Positions 46,727 to 54,839 of a stretch of 64,000 nucleotides of DNA are shown here, piece by piece. Every line of letters starts with the position of its first letter. Position 1 is the stretch's first letter. The DNA is from Hyphomicrobiales bacterium. Its GTDB lineage: Bacteria; Pseudomonadota; Alphaproteobacteria; Rhizobiales; Methylopilaceae. Location of the stretch: the NCBI GenBank assembly GCA_022842205.1, contig JALHQA010000002.1, positions 363,232 to 427,231 of the forward strand. Reading direction: 5' to 3'. Under the pieces are notes generated by a model that was not told where the DNA came from, did not search any database, and was given only the letters and a program-made list of their open reading frames with translations. Both the position numbers and the translations under genes were made by a program.

Positions 46727-47407
46727 TCAGTTGAACGTCACCCCGGATGCTTGGGAGAGAGCGCGCAGGAATGCAGGCGAAATCTCACCCGTCTGCGGCA
46801 GGCGGCGGCTTGCCTCGAACCGCCGTATCGCGGCGCGAGTCCCCTCGCCCAAGACGCCGTCGGCCTTGACCGGACCGAAATTCACCTTGTTGAGCGCCTC
46901 TTGCACCGCGGCCACGCGCGGCGATGCCGCCGGCGCGAAACTGTTGCCGCGCAGCGCCGTGAGCAATTGCGGGTTCGGCTGGCCGGTGAGCTTCAGCCCC
47001 GCGCCCATTTCAAAATCGAAAATGGCAGCCTCTGTCTTCGGCCCAAAGATACCATCGGCGGGACCGTCATACAGGCCGCGGCGCGCGAGTTCGGACTGCA
47101 CTTCGCGCACCAGCATGGTCGTGGCTTCGGTGGCCGGCGCAGGAGCCGGCGTTGCGGCCGGCGTGTTGCCGTTGCTCTGGGCCGGCGCGGTGCTCACGCT
47201 CGGAGCCGATATGCGCAGGGGCTTACGCGCATCCTGCAGCATCAGCGCATTGACCGAGATTGCCGTTGCGACGCTCGCCGCGAGGAACAGGCCAAAGCTG
47301 TCGAGCGGACGTTCGCGCACGATCGCGGGCATACGCACGCGAAAGGCGCTTTCCTCGTAGGTCTGTTTCTTTTTGCGGCGAGGCGCCGCTTTTTTCTTTC
47401 GAGCCAT
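46727..47407 (-). CDS. Membrane-anchored peptidoglycan-binding protein
   Basis: 226 residues from MARKKKAAPRRKKKQTYEES: basic cytoplasmic N-terminus, one transmembrane helix (FGLFLAASVATAISVNAL), Pro/Ala linker, then two peptidoglycan-binding modules (VQSELARRGLYDGPADGIFG; VQEALNKVNFGPVKADGVLG). Next to the DivJ-like kinase. Confidence 0.88.
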   Translation of the reverse strand: MARKKKAAPRRKKKQTYEESAFRVRMPAIVRERPLDSFGLFLAASVATAISVNALMLQDARKPLRISAPSVSTAPAQSNGNTPAATPAPAPATEATTMLVREVQSELARRGLYDGPADGIFGPKTEAAIFDFEMGAGLKLTGQPNPQLLTALRGNSFAPAASPRVAAVQEALNKVNFGPVKADGVLGEGTRAAIRRFEASRRLPQTGEISPAFLRALSQASGVTFN

Positions 47408-47431
47408 ACTCGCACCCAATGGCTGTGCCGC

Positions 47432-49186
47432 TTATGCGGCTGCGATTGAACTACCGGTGTCCGATATCGCACGCGCGGCGATATACTGCGGAAGCCTTAC
47501 TGAAACACAGGTTCCCTTCCCGACCTCGCTGCTGACGGCGAACGTTCCCCCATGCAGAGACACAAGACCCTTGACGACAGAAAGGCCGAGACCCGTGCCT
47601 TCGTACGGACGGTCATACGACCCGCGTACCTGAAAAAAGGAATTGCCGAGCTGCCCGATGTCGTCGGCGGCTATGCCGACGCCTGTATCTGAGACGTCTA
47701 TCCGCAGCATCTCGGCGTCTTCATGCACTGCGACCGTCACAACACCGCCGGCTGGCGTGAACTTGATCGCGTTGGACAGAAGGTTGATCAGGATCTGACG
47801 GCACGCGCGTTTGTCCGCCATCATTTCCGGGAGGTCCGCACTAATGCTGTGCCGGAGAAGCACCGCCGCATCCGCCGCCTTTAGCGTGAACATCTGAACA
47901 CAACTCTCGACAACCGGACGAATTGCGAAAGGTTCGGCTACGATCGCGAAATTGCCGCTCTCGATGCGCGACATGTCCAAAATACCGTTCACGACGGAAA
48001 GCAGATGCTGGCCCGACTCTTGGATAAGTCCAGCATATTCGCGTCGGCGGCGGTCATCGGCAAACTCCTGGCTCGCCAGCAGTTCCGAGAAGCCGATGAT
48101 CGCATTCAGGGGCGTACGCAGCTCATGGCTGACGGTGGCCAGGAACTGCCCCTTCGCCACATTGGCGCGATCGGCATCGACCCGGGCTTGTTCCAACGTG
48201 CCCTGCTGTTCCTTACGGTCGGTGATTTCGCGTGTGACGGAAATCACATGGCCTGAACGATCATCGTCCATCGGGCGGCATTTCATTTCAACCCAGATGA
48301 ATCTCGGAGGCGCGTTGAGCGGAGCGTCAGCGCTTTGATCCGGTTTGCGGACGCGGAATTCGGTCGTCACCGTCGCGCCGCGCCCGGCTTCGGAAAGCGC
48401 CGTCAGATAGGCCGGGCGGTCGCCGACATGCACGCGTTCGAAGTATCCCCGCCCTTCCAGATCCGCCGCGCCCGTACCGAGCACACGCGCGGACGCCGGC
48501 GATGCGTAGACGACCGCACCGTTCGGCGTATGACGCGTGACGAGGTCGCTCATATTGTCCGCAAGGATGTGATACCGCGCTTCGTCCGTACGGCGGACTT
48601 GCGACGTCTTTTTCTGAATGCTGTCCCAGCGCAGAGCCAGGCCCGCCGCGTAAACGACAGCCATCAGCGCCGCAAATTCTGGAATGAAATCGGGCGCAGC
48701 ATACACCGTGCCGCGCTGCACGCCCGCCATCTCCAGCGCGATAAGACCGATGACGACCAGCGCCGCAACGCCGAGCGCGGCAATGACGACGCGGCGCGAA
48801 CCGGAGAACACCGCTTCGAATGCAACAACCGGCAGCCACACGAGAGCAAAGGATTCAACCCCGCCCGTCATTGCAGCCACGGCAAAGATCAGCCCGGCCA
48901 GCGACGCCGTGGAAATGAAGTGGGCGCGCTCCAGCTGCCCCGTGCGCGACAGATCAAGCGCCGCCAGAATGGGGACGACGAGCCAGGCGAGGACAGCGAT
49001 TTCACTTGCGGAAGGCGCCCCGCCCCGTGCGAGCAGGATCAGCGGAAGAGCGGCAAATGCGATAATTCCGCCGGCGAGATGCGAAAGGATGAATGTGCGA
49101 TGGCGGGCCGCGACCACCTCGTCGGTGGCGGCGGAGGGGTGGACAAGGCTCCCGAAGAAGTCGCTGATCGCAGACAATGACGCCAT
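47432..49186 (-). CDS. PAS-domain membrane histidine kinase, DivJ-like
   Basis: 584 residues. Five or six N-terminal membrane helices (about 30-195), a PAS domain (YHILADNMSDLVTRHTPNG), a HisKA motif (TVSHELRTPLNAIIGFSEL) and HATPase with NLLSNAIKFTPAGG and YEGTGLGLSVVKGL. The multi-helix plus PAS plus HELRTPLNAIIGF layout is that of the alphaproteobacterial DivJ/PleC group of cell-cycle kinases; which member is not decidable here. Confidence 0.88.
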   Translation of the reverse strand: MASLSAISDFFGSLVHPSAATDEVVAARHRTFILSHLAGGIIAFAALPLILLARGGAPSASEIAVLAWLVVPILAALDLSRTGQLERAHFISTASLAGLIFAVAAMTGGVESFALVWLPVVAFEAVFSGSRRVVIAALGVAALVVIGLIALEMAGVQRGTVYAAPDFIPEFAALMAVVYAAGLALRWDSIQKKTSQVRRTDEARYHILADNMSDLVTRHTPNGAVVYASPASARVLGTGAADLEGRGYFERVHVGDRPAYLTALSEAGRGATVTTEFRVRKPDQSADAPLNAPPRFIWVEMKCRPMDDDRSGHVISVTREITDRKEQQGTLEQARVDADRANVAKGQFLATVSHELRTPLNAIIGFSELLASQEFADDRRRREYAGLIQESGQHLLSVVNGILDMSRIESGNFAIVAEPFAIRPVVESCVQMFTLKAADAAVLLRHSISADLPEMMADKRACRQILINLLSNAIKFTPAGGVVTVAVHEDAEMLRIDVSDTGVGIAADDIGQLGNSFFQVRGSYDRPYEGTGLGLSVVKGLVSLHGGTFAVSSEVGKGTCVSVRLPQYIAARAISDTGSSIAAA

Positions 49187-49413
49187 TTACGCAACACTTA
49201 CTCGGGCGCGCGCCCTGCTCCGCACCAAACTCGCGGGGATCATGGCAGGGTCCACTTAAGCGAACGCTAAAATTGAGAGGCTGTCGTCGGACTCCATTGA
49301 GATTGTCGAAAATTTTAATCAAATGCCCCCGGCGGACTTGAGCCGGGTTTTAGAGGCGGCGTGCAACTATCCCTGACGTCCGGTGTTTATCCCTGACGGC
49401 GGGACCGCTTCTC

Positions 49414-49683
49414 ATGATGTTCATTTTCCGTGCGATTTTCTGGCTGGCCGTGGTTTCCGCCATTCTCCCTCCCCGTGAGGGCGCGCCTGGAGCGGGTGAA
49501 TCCGCCGGCCGCATGGTGGGAGCTGCAATGGACTATTGTGCCAATCAGCCCGTCGAATGCCTGGCCGGCGCCAAAGCGACCGCCGAGGCCGCCCGCATCC
49601 CTGCGGAGTTCATCCTGCGGGCAGGCAATCTCGCTGCGTCTCCGGCGGCTATCCAGCCGAAACCGCGCCCCGACGCTCTTTAA
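49414..49683 (+). CDS. DUF5330 family protein
   Basis: 89 residues: N-terminal hydrophobic helix (FRAIFWLAVVSAILPP) and a short soluble part with a Cys pair (YCANQPVECLAGAK). Fits DUF5330, a small exported or anchored rhizobial family. Two adjacent ATG codons (49414, 49417). Confidence 0.75.
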   Translation: MMFIFRAIFWLAVVSAILPPREGAPGAGESAGRMVGAAMDYCANQPVECLAGAKATAEAARIPAEFILRAGNLAASPAAIQPKPRPDAL

Positions 49684-49746
49684 ACCAGCCCACCCCCTGT
49701 TGATTCCATCGGCCAGGCGACATATTCCGCCCGACAAGGCCGTGAC

Positions 49747-50169
49747 ATGACCATCGACGACATCATCGACTCGTTCTCCCTCCTCGACGATTGGGAGGAC
49801 CGTTACCGTTATCTCATCGAACTCGGGCGCGATCTGCCTGAGTTTCCGGAGACCGCGCGGACGGCCGCCAACAAGGTAGAAGGATGTGCCAGTCAGGTCT
49901 GGCTGGACACGCGCGTCGAGCCGCATGACTCCGGCCCGGTGCTGTCCTTCGTCGGCGATAGCGATGCTCATCTCGTCAAAGGTTTGATCGCGGTTCTTCT
50001 CACATTGTATTCGGGGCGTCCGGCCTCCGAGATTCGCGCGACCGATGCTCTCGAAGTGCTCGACAAGATCGGCCTTCGCGAACACCTGACGCCGCAGCGT
50101 TCGAACGGCCTGCGCGCGATGGTTCAGCGCATCCGCGGCGAGGCCGATCGCGCCCTCACCGCCGCCTAA
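49747..50169 (+). CDS. sufE: SufE-like cysteine desulfurase partner
   Basis: 140 residues. SufE fold with the sulfur-accepting Cys in KVEGCASQVWLDTR (about residue 52). Receives persulfide from SufS for Fe-S cluster assembly. Stop overlaps the convergent DUF6456 gene by 4 bp. No other suf genes nearby. Confidence 0.92.
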   Translation: MTIDDIIDSFSLLDDWEDRYRYLIELGRDLPEFPETARTAANKVEGCASQVWLDTRVEPHDSGPVLSFVGDSDAHLVKGLIAVLLTLYSGRPASEIRATDALEVLDKIGLREHLTPQRSNGLRAMVQRIRGEADRALTAA

Positions 50170-50921
50170 CCTGCCTTGCGCAGGCTTTTGCCCTCCGCGC
50201 AATCCGAATAGCCGTAATGACGCGCGAGGCGTTGCAGCGCCAACGACAGGATCACTTTGGCGGAGCGCGCGGGCCAGCGGCGGTCGCGCTCGACATCCTC
50301 GAGCCGCTTGAGGAAACAGCAGACATCGATCAGCACGCCCGATAGTTCAGGTCCCACGCGTTCGACTGCGCGTCGCACCCTCTGCCGCGCGGCGAGCGCG
50401 CTCTCGCTCGGATCGGCGCCGTACGGATTGCGGCTGCCCTGCGCCGCGGCCGTCCAGTTCAGCGTCACGCGCGGCGTCATGTTGCCGAAGGTGAAATCCG
50501 CGCGCAGTCTTTCCCCCGCCGCGAACATCGCATCGCCGATCAGCCTGTTGCCGTCGGCATCGCGTCTCCTGTGCAGCCAGAGCAGCGGACTTTCCAAGAG
50601 CTCGACTGCCGGCCCCTGACCCTCGCGCAGCACATCGCCGTGCTGATCGCGAAACGCGTTGTCGCCGCCGGCGCTGCGCCTGGCCCACGCGAATCCCGCC
50701 TCGGTCGGTGCAAGTGTTCCGTCGGGCCGCCAGTTCGCAAGATCGCGGCGGACCAGCTCTTCCGCCTCGTCCGGTGAGATCGAAAAACGCTGCCGCCGGA
50801 TGCGCAGGCGTCCGCTTTCGCTTCTGAACGCCGTCTCCTGGCCGCTCGCCAACAGCAGCAGAAACCGCTCGGATTTGCTGTGTTTCACCGGGTTTTTCTC
50901 GCGTACCGCCGCTTTCGCCAT
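50166..50921 (-). CDS. DUF6456 protein, GafA/GafZ-like GTA activator candidate
   Basis: 251 residues from MAKAAVREKNPVKHSK, ideal AGGAGG ribosome site. N-terminal half has a possible winged-helix (FSISPDEAEELVRRDLANW); the C-terminal half is DUF6456 (SALAARQRVRRAVERVGPEL, LKRLEDVERDRRWPARSAK, ILSLALQRLARHYGY). To my knowledge DUF6456 is the domain of Rhodobacter GafA and Caulobacter GafZ, which activate GTA operons, bind RNA polymerase and allow antitermination. Its upstream region shares an 18-nt element with the GTA promoter in this window, supporting that role. Confidence 0.8.
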   Translation of the reverse strand: MAKAAVREKNPVKHSKSERFLLLLASGQETAFRSESGRLRIRRQRFSISPDEAEELVRRDLANWRPDGTLAPTEAGFAWARRSAGGDNAFRDQHGDVLREGQGPAVELLESPLLWLHRRRDADGNRLIGDAMFAAGERLRADFTFGNMTPRVTLNWTAAAQGSRNPYGADPSESALAARQRVRRAVERVGPELSGVLIDVCCFLKRLEDVERDRRWPARSAKVILSLALQRLARHYGYSDCAEGKSLRKAG

Positions 50922-50965
50922 AGCCTCGCCTCCTGACTATATAGGAATATCATCAGAGCCGGCGC

Positions 50966-50983
50966 GTCAAGTATTTTTTCCTA
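50966..50983 (-). promoter_or_regulatory. 18-nt element shared with the GTA promoter
   Basis: TAGGAAAAAATACTTGAC, differing at two positions from 39276-39293; its last six bases begin a -35 (TTGACG). The -10 at the right distance is poor (TTCCTA), as expected for activator-dependent promoters. It sits between the MucR terminator and the DUF6456 start. Confidence 0.7.
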
Positions 50984-50990
50984 ATCCCCG

Positions 50991-51017
50991 AAAAGAAAAA
51001 CGCCGCACAAGCGGCGC
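50991..51017 (-). terminator. Intrinsic terminator after mucR
   Basis: Minus strand stem CGCCGC / GCGGCG with a TTGT loop (51001-51016) followed by TTTTTCTTTT (50991-51000), 44 bp past the mucR stop. Confidence 0.8.
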
Positions 51018-51060
51018 TTCTGATCTTGAAAGGCAGCCGGCGCCTGTTCGCGCCGTACCG

Positions 51061-51471
51061 TCAGCGTTTGCGGCGCTGCTGGCCGAGGCCCATTTTCTTC
51101 GCCAACTGCGAACGCGCATGGGCATAGTTCGGCGCGACCATCGGGTAGTCCGGCGGCAGGCTCCAACGTTCGCGGTATTCCTCGGGCGTCATGTCGTACT
51201 GCGTACGCAGATGGCGCTTCAGCGATTTGAACTTCTTCCCGTCGTCCAGACAGATGATGTAGTCCGGCGTGATCGATTTCTTGACCGGAACCGCGGGCTT
51301 CAGCGCTTCGGACTGCACTTCCGCTGTCCCACTGCCAACACGCACAAGCGCACTGTGGATATCGCCGATCAATGCCGGCAGATCCGACGAAGCCACCGAA
51401 TTGTTGCTGACATAGGCCGACACGATGTCGGCGGCGAGTTCGACATAGTTCGTGGAAGAGCTGTCCGGCAT
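51061..51471 (-). CDS. mucR: MucR/Ros-family regulator with incomplete zinc site
   Basis: 136 residues. N-terminal oligomerisation part ([14 protein letters not shown]), then the MucR DNA-binding domain ([40 protein letters not shown]). In the usual C-X2-C-X9-H-X3-H frame the residues are C74, D77, H87 and Q91, so two canonical ligands differ. MucR proteins silence AT-rich genes and autoregulate; zinc-free family members are known. Likely controls its own AT-rich upstream region. Confidence 0.93.
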   Translation of the reverse strand: MPDSSSTNYVELAADIVSAYVSNNSVASSDLPALIGDIHSALVRVGSGTAEVQSEALKPAVPVKKSITPDYIICLDDGKKFKSLKRHLRTQYDMTPEEYRERWSLPPDYPMVAPNYAHARSQLAKKMGLGQQRRKR

Positions 51472-51774
51472 TTTTGCAGCACGCCTGAAATTATCATGAG
51501 ACGAGGAAAACTTTGAGATTCGTATCGCCTCTACGCAGACCGCACAAGATGTGAGTTTGCCAATTCTGGGTATTTTTCATCCAACTCGTACAAAGACTGT
51601 AGCTTCCCGATGTTTTTCAGTTATGCGCAAATCTAGTTTGTGCAAACACGTTCCTGTTTGCGGAAAACGACTTCCCCAACGCTCAATGAAAATAGCGACA
51701 TACGATGTGCCGCCGCCGCATCCGGTCTTTATCGCGAATTGCTCAATGTGATTGTCATGCAATGACAGGTGCGA
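51472..51774. other. AT-rich intergenic region upstream of mucR
   Basis: About 300 bp, clearly AT-richer than its surroundings, with many T-A steps, the type of DNA MucR binds. It probably holds the mucR promoter and autoregulatory sites. No gene seen. Confidence 0.5.
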
Positions 51775-52515
51775 TCAGCGCTTGCCCTGCTTCGGCGGAA
51801 TACCGGACGGATCCTGTTCGCCGCGCAACAGCATGCGGAAAGGCTCCGACCATTCCTCGTCGTCCGGACCGTTGTCGTCGGCATGCTTCACCGATGGAGG
51901 CGCGTACGGGTCGGGTCCGCTTTCGTGTGCGGGCGGCAGATGCCGTTCCCATCCGGCGGGATCGCGCGGCTTGGCGCGTGGCGGCGCGGGTGGAGGTGGC
52001 GGCGGTACGCGCGGCCGCGGCACCGGTGGAGGCGCTGGCGGCCGTTCCCGCTCGTTCCGTTCGCGAAGGATCTGTTCGCGTGCCTCTTCGATCGAACGAT
52101 AGCGCCGCGCACCGCTCGGCCCTTCCGCCTCGATCGAACCATCGGAATAGAAGCGATAGTGATGCCCTTCGATATCGCCCTCGCGCACCACGCTCGGTCC
52201 TTCCGGCATGGAAGGCCGCACGGCAGGCGGCGACGGTGCGGCGGGCGGCGGCGGTGCGGCTGGCGCGGGCTGCGGGCGCCGCTGTTCCTGAGTGGCGGGC
52301 TGCGCCGGCATCGCCGGCTGGACCTGCGGGCGCCCTTCCAGATGCCGCGCGATCTTGTTGAGCGCCGCCACGACGGAGCCGATCGCGATAACGCCCACCC
52401 CGGATGCAATCAGGCTCGCTGCGATATCCAAGGTTGCGACGAAATCGCCGGTCACCAGCACAAAACCTCCCCAAACCATGAGGAGGACGCCCAGTACGAG
52501 AAGAATGATCGGCAT
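51775..52515 (-). CDS. Proline-rich membrane-anchored hypothetical protein
   Basis: 246 residues from MPIILLVLGVLLMVWGGFVL: two N-terminal membrane helices (about 2-20 and 27-50), a long Pro/Ala-rich disordered region, a short structured segment (GHHYRFYSDGSIEAEGPSG), then a second Pro run and an acidic C-terminus. Not recognised beyond this layout. Confidence 0.7.
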   Translation of the reverse strand: MPIILLVLGVLLMVWGGFVLVTGDFVATLDIAASLIASGVGVIAIGSVVAALNKIARHLEGRPQVQPAMPAQPATQEQRRPQPAPAAPPPPAAPSPPAVRPSMPEGPSVVREGDIEGHHYRFYSDGSIEAEGPSGARRYRSIEEAREQILRERNERERPPAPPPVPRPRVPPPPPPAPPRAKPRDPAGWERHLPPAHESGPDPYAPPSVKHADDNGPDDEEWSEPFRMLLRGEQDPSGIPPKQGKR

Positions 52516-52649
52516 TCGGGGAACTTGAACCAAGGATGGCACTTTCTCAATCGGGGAATGAAATTTCGTTCCAGTCGGGGGCAAGCTCGGTTGCCGGGAT
52601 GGCCTCGGGGCCTTAACTAGACTGCGTTTGAAGATACCGGGAGACGTCG

Positions 52650-53246
52650 ATGTCCTTCACCTTGCCCGACCTGCCTTATTCTTATGATGCTCTTGGACCT
52701 TATATGTCCAAGGAGACGCTGGAATTCCACCACGACAAGCATCACAACGCCTATGTCACCACTGGAAACAAGCTTCTCGAAGGCACCGGCCTTGAGAATG
52801 CGACCGTGGAAGAGGTCGTCAAGGCGTCCTTTGGCAAGAATCAGCCGCTCTTCAACAATGCCGGTCAGCACTACAACCACCTCCACTTCTGGAACTGGAT
52901 GAAACCGAATGGCGGCGGCAAGCCCCCGGCGGCCATCGCCAAGAAGATCGATGAGGATCTCGGCGGCTACGACAAGTTCAAGGAAGACTTTGTAGCCGCC
53001 GGCGTCGGCCAGTTCGGCTCCGGCTGGGCCTGGCTTTCGGTGAAGGACGGCAAGTTCGTCATCCAGAAAACCCCGAACGGCGAAAACCCGCTCGTTCATG
53101 GCGCGACCCCGATCCTCGGCGTCGATGTCTGGGAGCACTCCTACTACATCGACTACCGCAACCGTCGTCCGGATTATCTGAAGGCGTTTCTCGAGAACCT
53201 CGTGAACTGGGAATACGTCGAGAAGCTCTACGGCGAGATCAAATAA
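52650..53246 (+). CDS. sodB: Iron/manganese superoxide dismutase
   Basis: 198 residues. Metal ligands visible: His in LEFHHDKHHNAYV, His in NNAGQHYNHLHFW, and DVWEHSYYIDYRNRRPDY (Asp and His). GQHYNHLHFW with AAGVGQFGSGWAWL fits the Fe-type. Cytoplasmic. Followed by a strong terminator. Confidence 0.95.
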   Translation: MSFTLPDLPYSYDALGPYMSKETLEFHHDKHHNAYVTTGNKLLEGTGLENATVEEVVKASFGKNQPLFNNAGQHYNHLHFWNWMKPNGGGKPPAAIAKKIDEDLGGYDKFKEDFVAAGVGQFGSGWAWLSVKDGKFVIQKTPNGENPLVHGATPILGVDVWEHSYYIDYRNRRPDYLKAFLENLVNWEYVEKLYGEIK

Positions 53247-53279
53247 AAAAACGGGGCCTTCGGGCCCCGTTTCTTTTTC
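53246..53279 (+). terminator. Bidirectional terminator after sodB
   Basis: Stem CGGGGCC / GGCCCCG with a TTCG tetraloop (53253-53270), T-run after it on plus (TTTCTTTTT) and seven T on minus. Serves sodB and the convergent secreted-protein gene. Confidence 0.9.
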
Positions 53280-53682
53280 AGGCGCGCGGCGCCCACCACG
53301 GCGGCACCGGAGCGCCGGGCTCAAAGCCCGGCTGGCAGTGATTGTAGATCGGCCGCGCATTGTAGCGGGTCTTGAGCGCCAGCATCCACGCCTCGCAGGC
53401 ATTGGCACTTGGGAAGCATCCCTGGCTCGTATGCGTCAGCTTCTTGCTGTCGCTGTTGTTACCGGGTCCGGCGTTACGGCCGCCGGCAAAACGTCCCCAC
53501 CAGACACGGGCGCCCGGTTCAAGGCCTTCGCACTTGTCGCCCCCGAACTGGTACGGAGAAGCTGGCGCCGATCCACCAGGCGTGAGGGAGAAGAAACGCT
53601 CGACAGCGCCGCTGAACGGATCGGCTGTGGCAATGCCGGTTCCCAGAAACAGAGCGGCAAGCGCCGCCATAACAACTCTCAT
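53278..53682 (-). CDS. Small secreted protein, tandem paralogue 2
   Basis: 134 residues with signal peptide (VMAALAALFLGTGIATA). Mature part has four Cys and motifs VWWGRFAGGR, CFPSANACEAWMLALK and CQPGF also present in the neighbouring gene. Longer C-terminus. Family not recognised. Confidence 0.7.
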   Translation of the reverse strand: MRVVMAALAALFLGTGIATADPFSGAVERFFSLTPGGSAPASPYQFGGDKCEGLEPGARVWWGRFAGGRNAGPGNNSDSKKLTHTSQGCFPSANACEAWMLALKTRYNARPIYNHCQPGFEPGAPVPPWWAPRA

Positions 53683-53693
53683 CGGTCACTCCA

Positions 53694-54014
53694 TTAGCGG
53701 CGATAGCCGCGCAGACATTCATTCCAGCGCGGCATGAACTGCCAGTCGCTCTTCAGTCGGTACAGCCATGCTTCGCAGGACTGACGCGAGGTAAAGCAGG
53801 CTTCGGCGGTGTGATACTCAACACCCCGGTCGTTGTAGAACGACATCCTTTGCTTGCGTCCGCCCGAGAAGCGGCCCCACCAGAGTTTCTGCGGTCCGTA
53901 GGTCGCGCTCATTGCCCGGCAGTCGCCGCCGGCCGGCCTAGGCTGGGCGTTTGCCGGGGAGAGCAGCAGCGGCACGACAATCGCCGCAAGAGAAAATCCA
54001 AGAAGCCTGCGCAT
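53694..54014 (-). CDS. Small secreted protein, tandem paralogue 1
   Basis: 106 residues with signal peptide (LGFSLAAIVVPLLLSPANA). Mature part: LWWGRFSGGRKQ, CFTSRQSCEAWLYRLK, CLRGYRR. Same Cys pattern as the gene 12 bp downstream, so a duplication. Function unknown. Confidence 0.7.
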   Translation of the reverse strand: MRRLLGFSLAAIVVPLLLSPANAQPRPAGGDCRAMSATYGPQKLWWGRFSGGRKQRMSFYNDRGVEYHTAEACFTSRQSCEAWLYRLKSDWQFMPRWNECLRGYRR

Positions 54015-54019
54015 GGGAA

Positions 54020-54748
54020 TCAGCCTCCTTCCAGAATCCTTTTGCCCGCCCCCAATGCCGCAATCTCAAGGATAAGTTTAGCACGGATTGCTTCCGCAAA
54101 TCCTTGCCGGCCTTCGGCGGTTTTGACGAAAGCACCCGGTCCGCCGATCACATTATCCCGGTAATAGTCCTCAAGCGGCATGCCTAGGCTCAGGGCAACC
54201 GAACTGCCCGGATTGCGGATCGCCAGCGCGTTTATGGTGATCCCCTTGCCTACGGCGTCGTCCCTCGCGGTGTGAATGTCGCGTCCTCCGATATTCGGCC
54301 CGTCGCCTGACACATCGATGACTTCCCGCGCCCTCTCGAACGGGGCTTCGGTCAGAAGGCCCACCCCGAAGTCGATCGCGTTCGAGATCGAGTTGTATCC
54401 AAACGTCATCTTGGGGACGGCACGAAGCTGCGCCGCAAAAGCACGCGCCGACGCCTCGCCATCGATGACGGTCCACGGAATGACGACCTCCTGGCTCGTG
54501 GGCGCACCCCATTCGACAAACACGACGCCAATGCGCTGATGGGCGTTCGACCTTATCGCCGCCAGAACTTCCGGACTTTCGACGGCATCCGCGTAGCCTT
54601 CGCGCTGCAGCCGGAACTCGTCCTGATCGATCGAGCCGGACCCGTCCGCCAGCAGCACAAGCGCGACATCGACCGCCTGCTGGGCTCGCGCGGTCACTGG
54701 CGGCAGGGCCGCCAGAAGGATGAGCAGAAAAGCCACAAGCCTCGTCAT
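54020..54748 (-). CDS. DUF1194 (von Willebrand A-type) secreted protein
   Basis: 242 residues with signal peptide. MIDAS-like motif LLADGSGSIDQDEF and VIDVSGDGPNIGG, typical of DUF1194. Binds metal or partner proteins in the periplasm; role unknown. 5 bp upstream of the tandem secreted-protein genes, so likely first of that unit. Confidence 0.9.
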   Translation of the reverse strand: MTRLVAFLLILLAALPPVTARAQQAVDVALVLLADGSGSIDQDEFRLQREGYADAVESPEVLAAIRSNAHQRIGVVFVEWGAPTSQEVVIPWTVIDGEASARAFAAQLRAVPKMTFGYNSISNAIDFGVGLLTEAPFERAREVIDVSGDGPNIGGRDIHTARDDAVGKGITINALAIRNPGSSVALSLGMPLEDYYRDNVIGGPGAFVKTAEGRQGFAEAIRAKLILEIAALGAGKRILEGG

Positions 54749-54839
54749 TTCGAGACTTTAGACCATGCGGGAACGATAGGCGACACGGCCAAGGCTGCGC
54801 TATGCTTCTGTGGCTTCTAAGCTGGGGCGGGAGAAGAGC

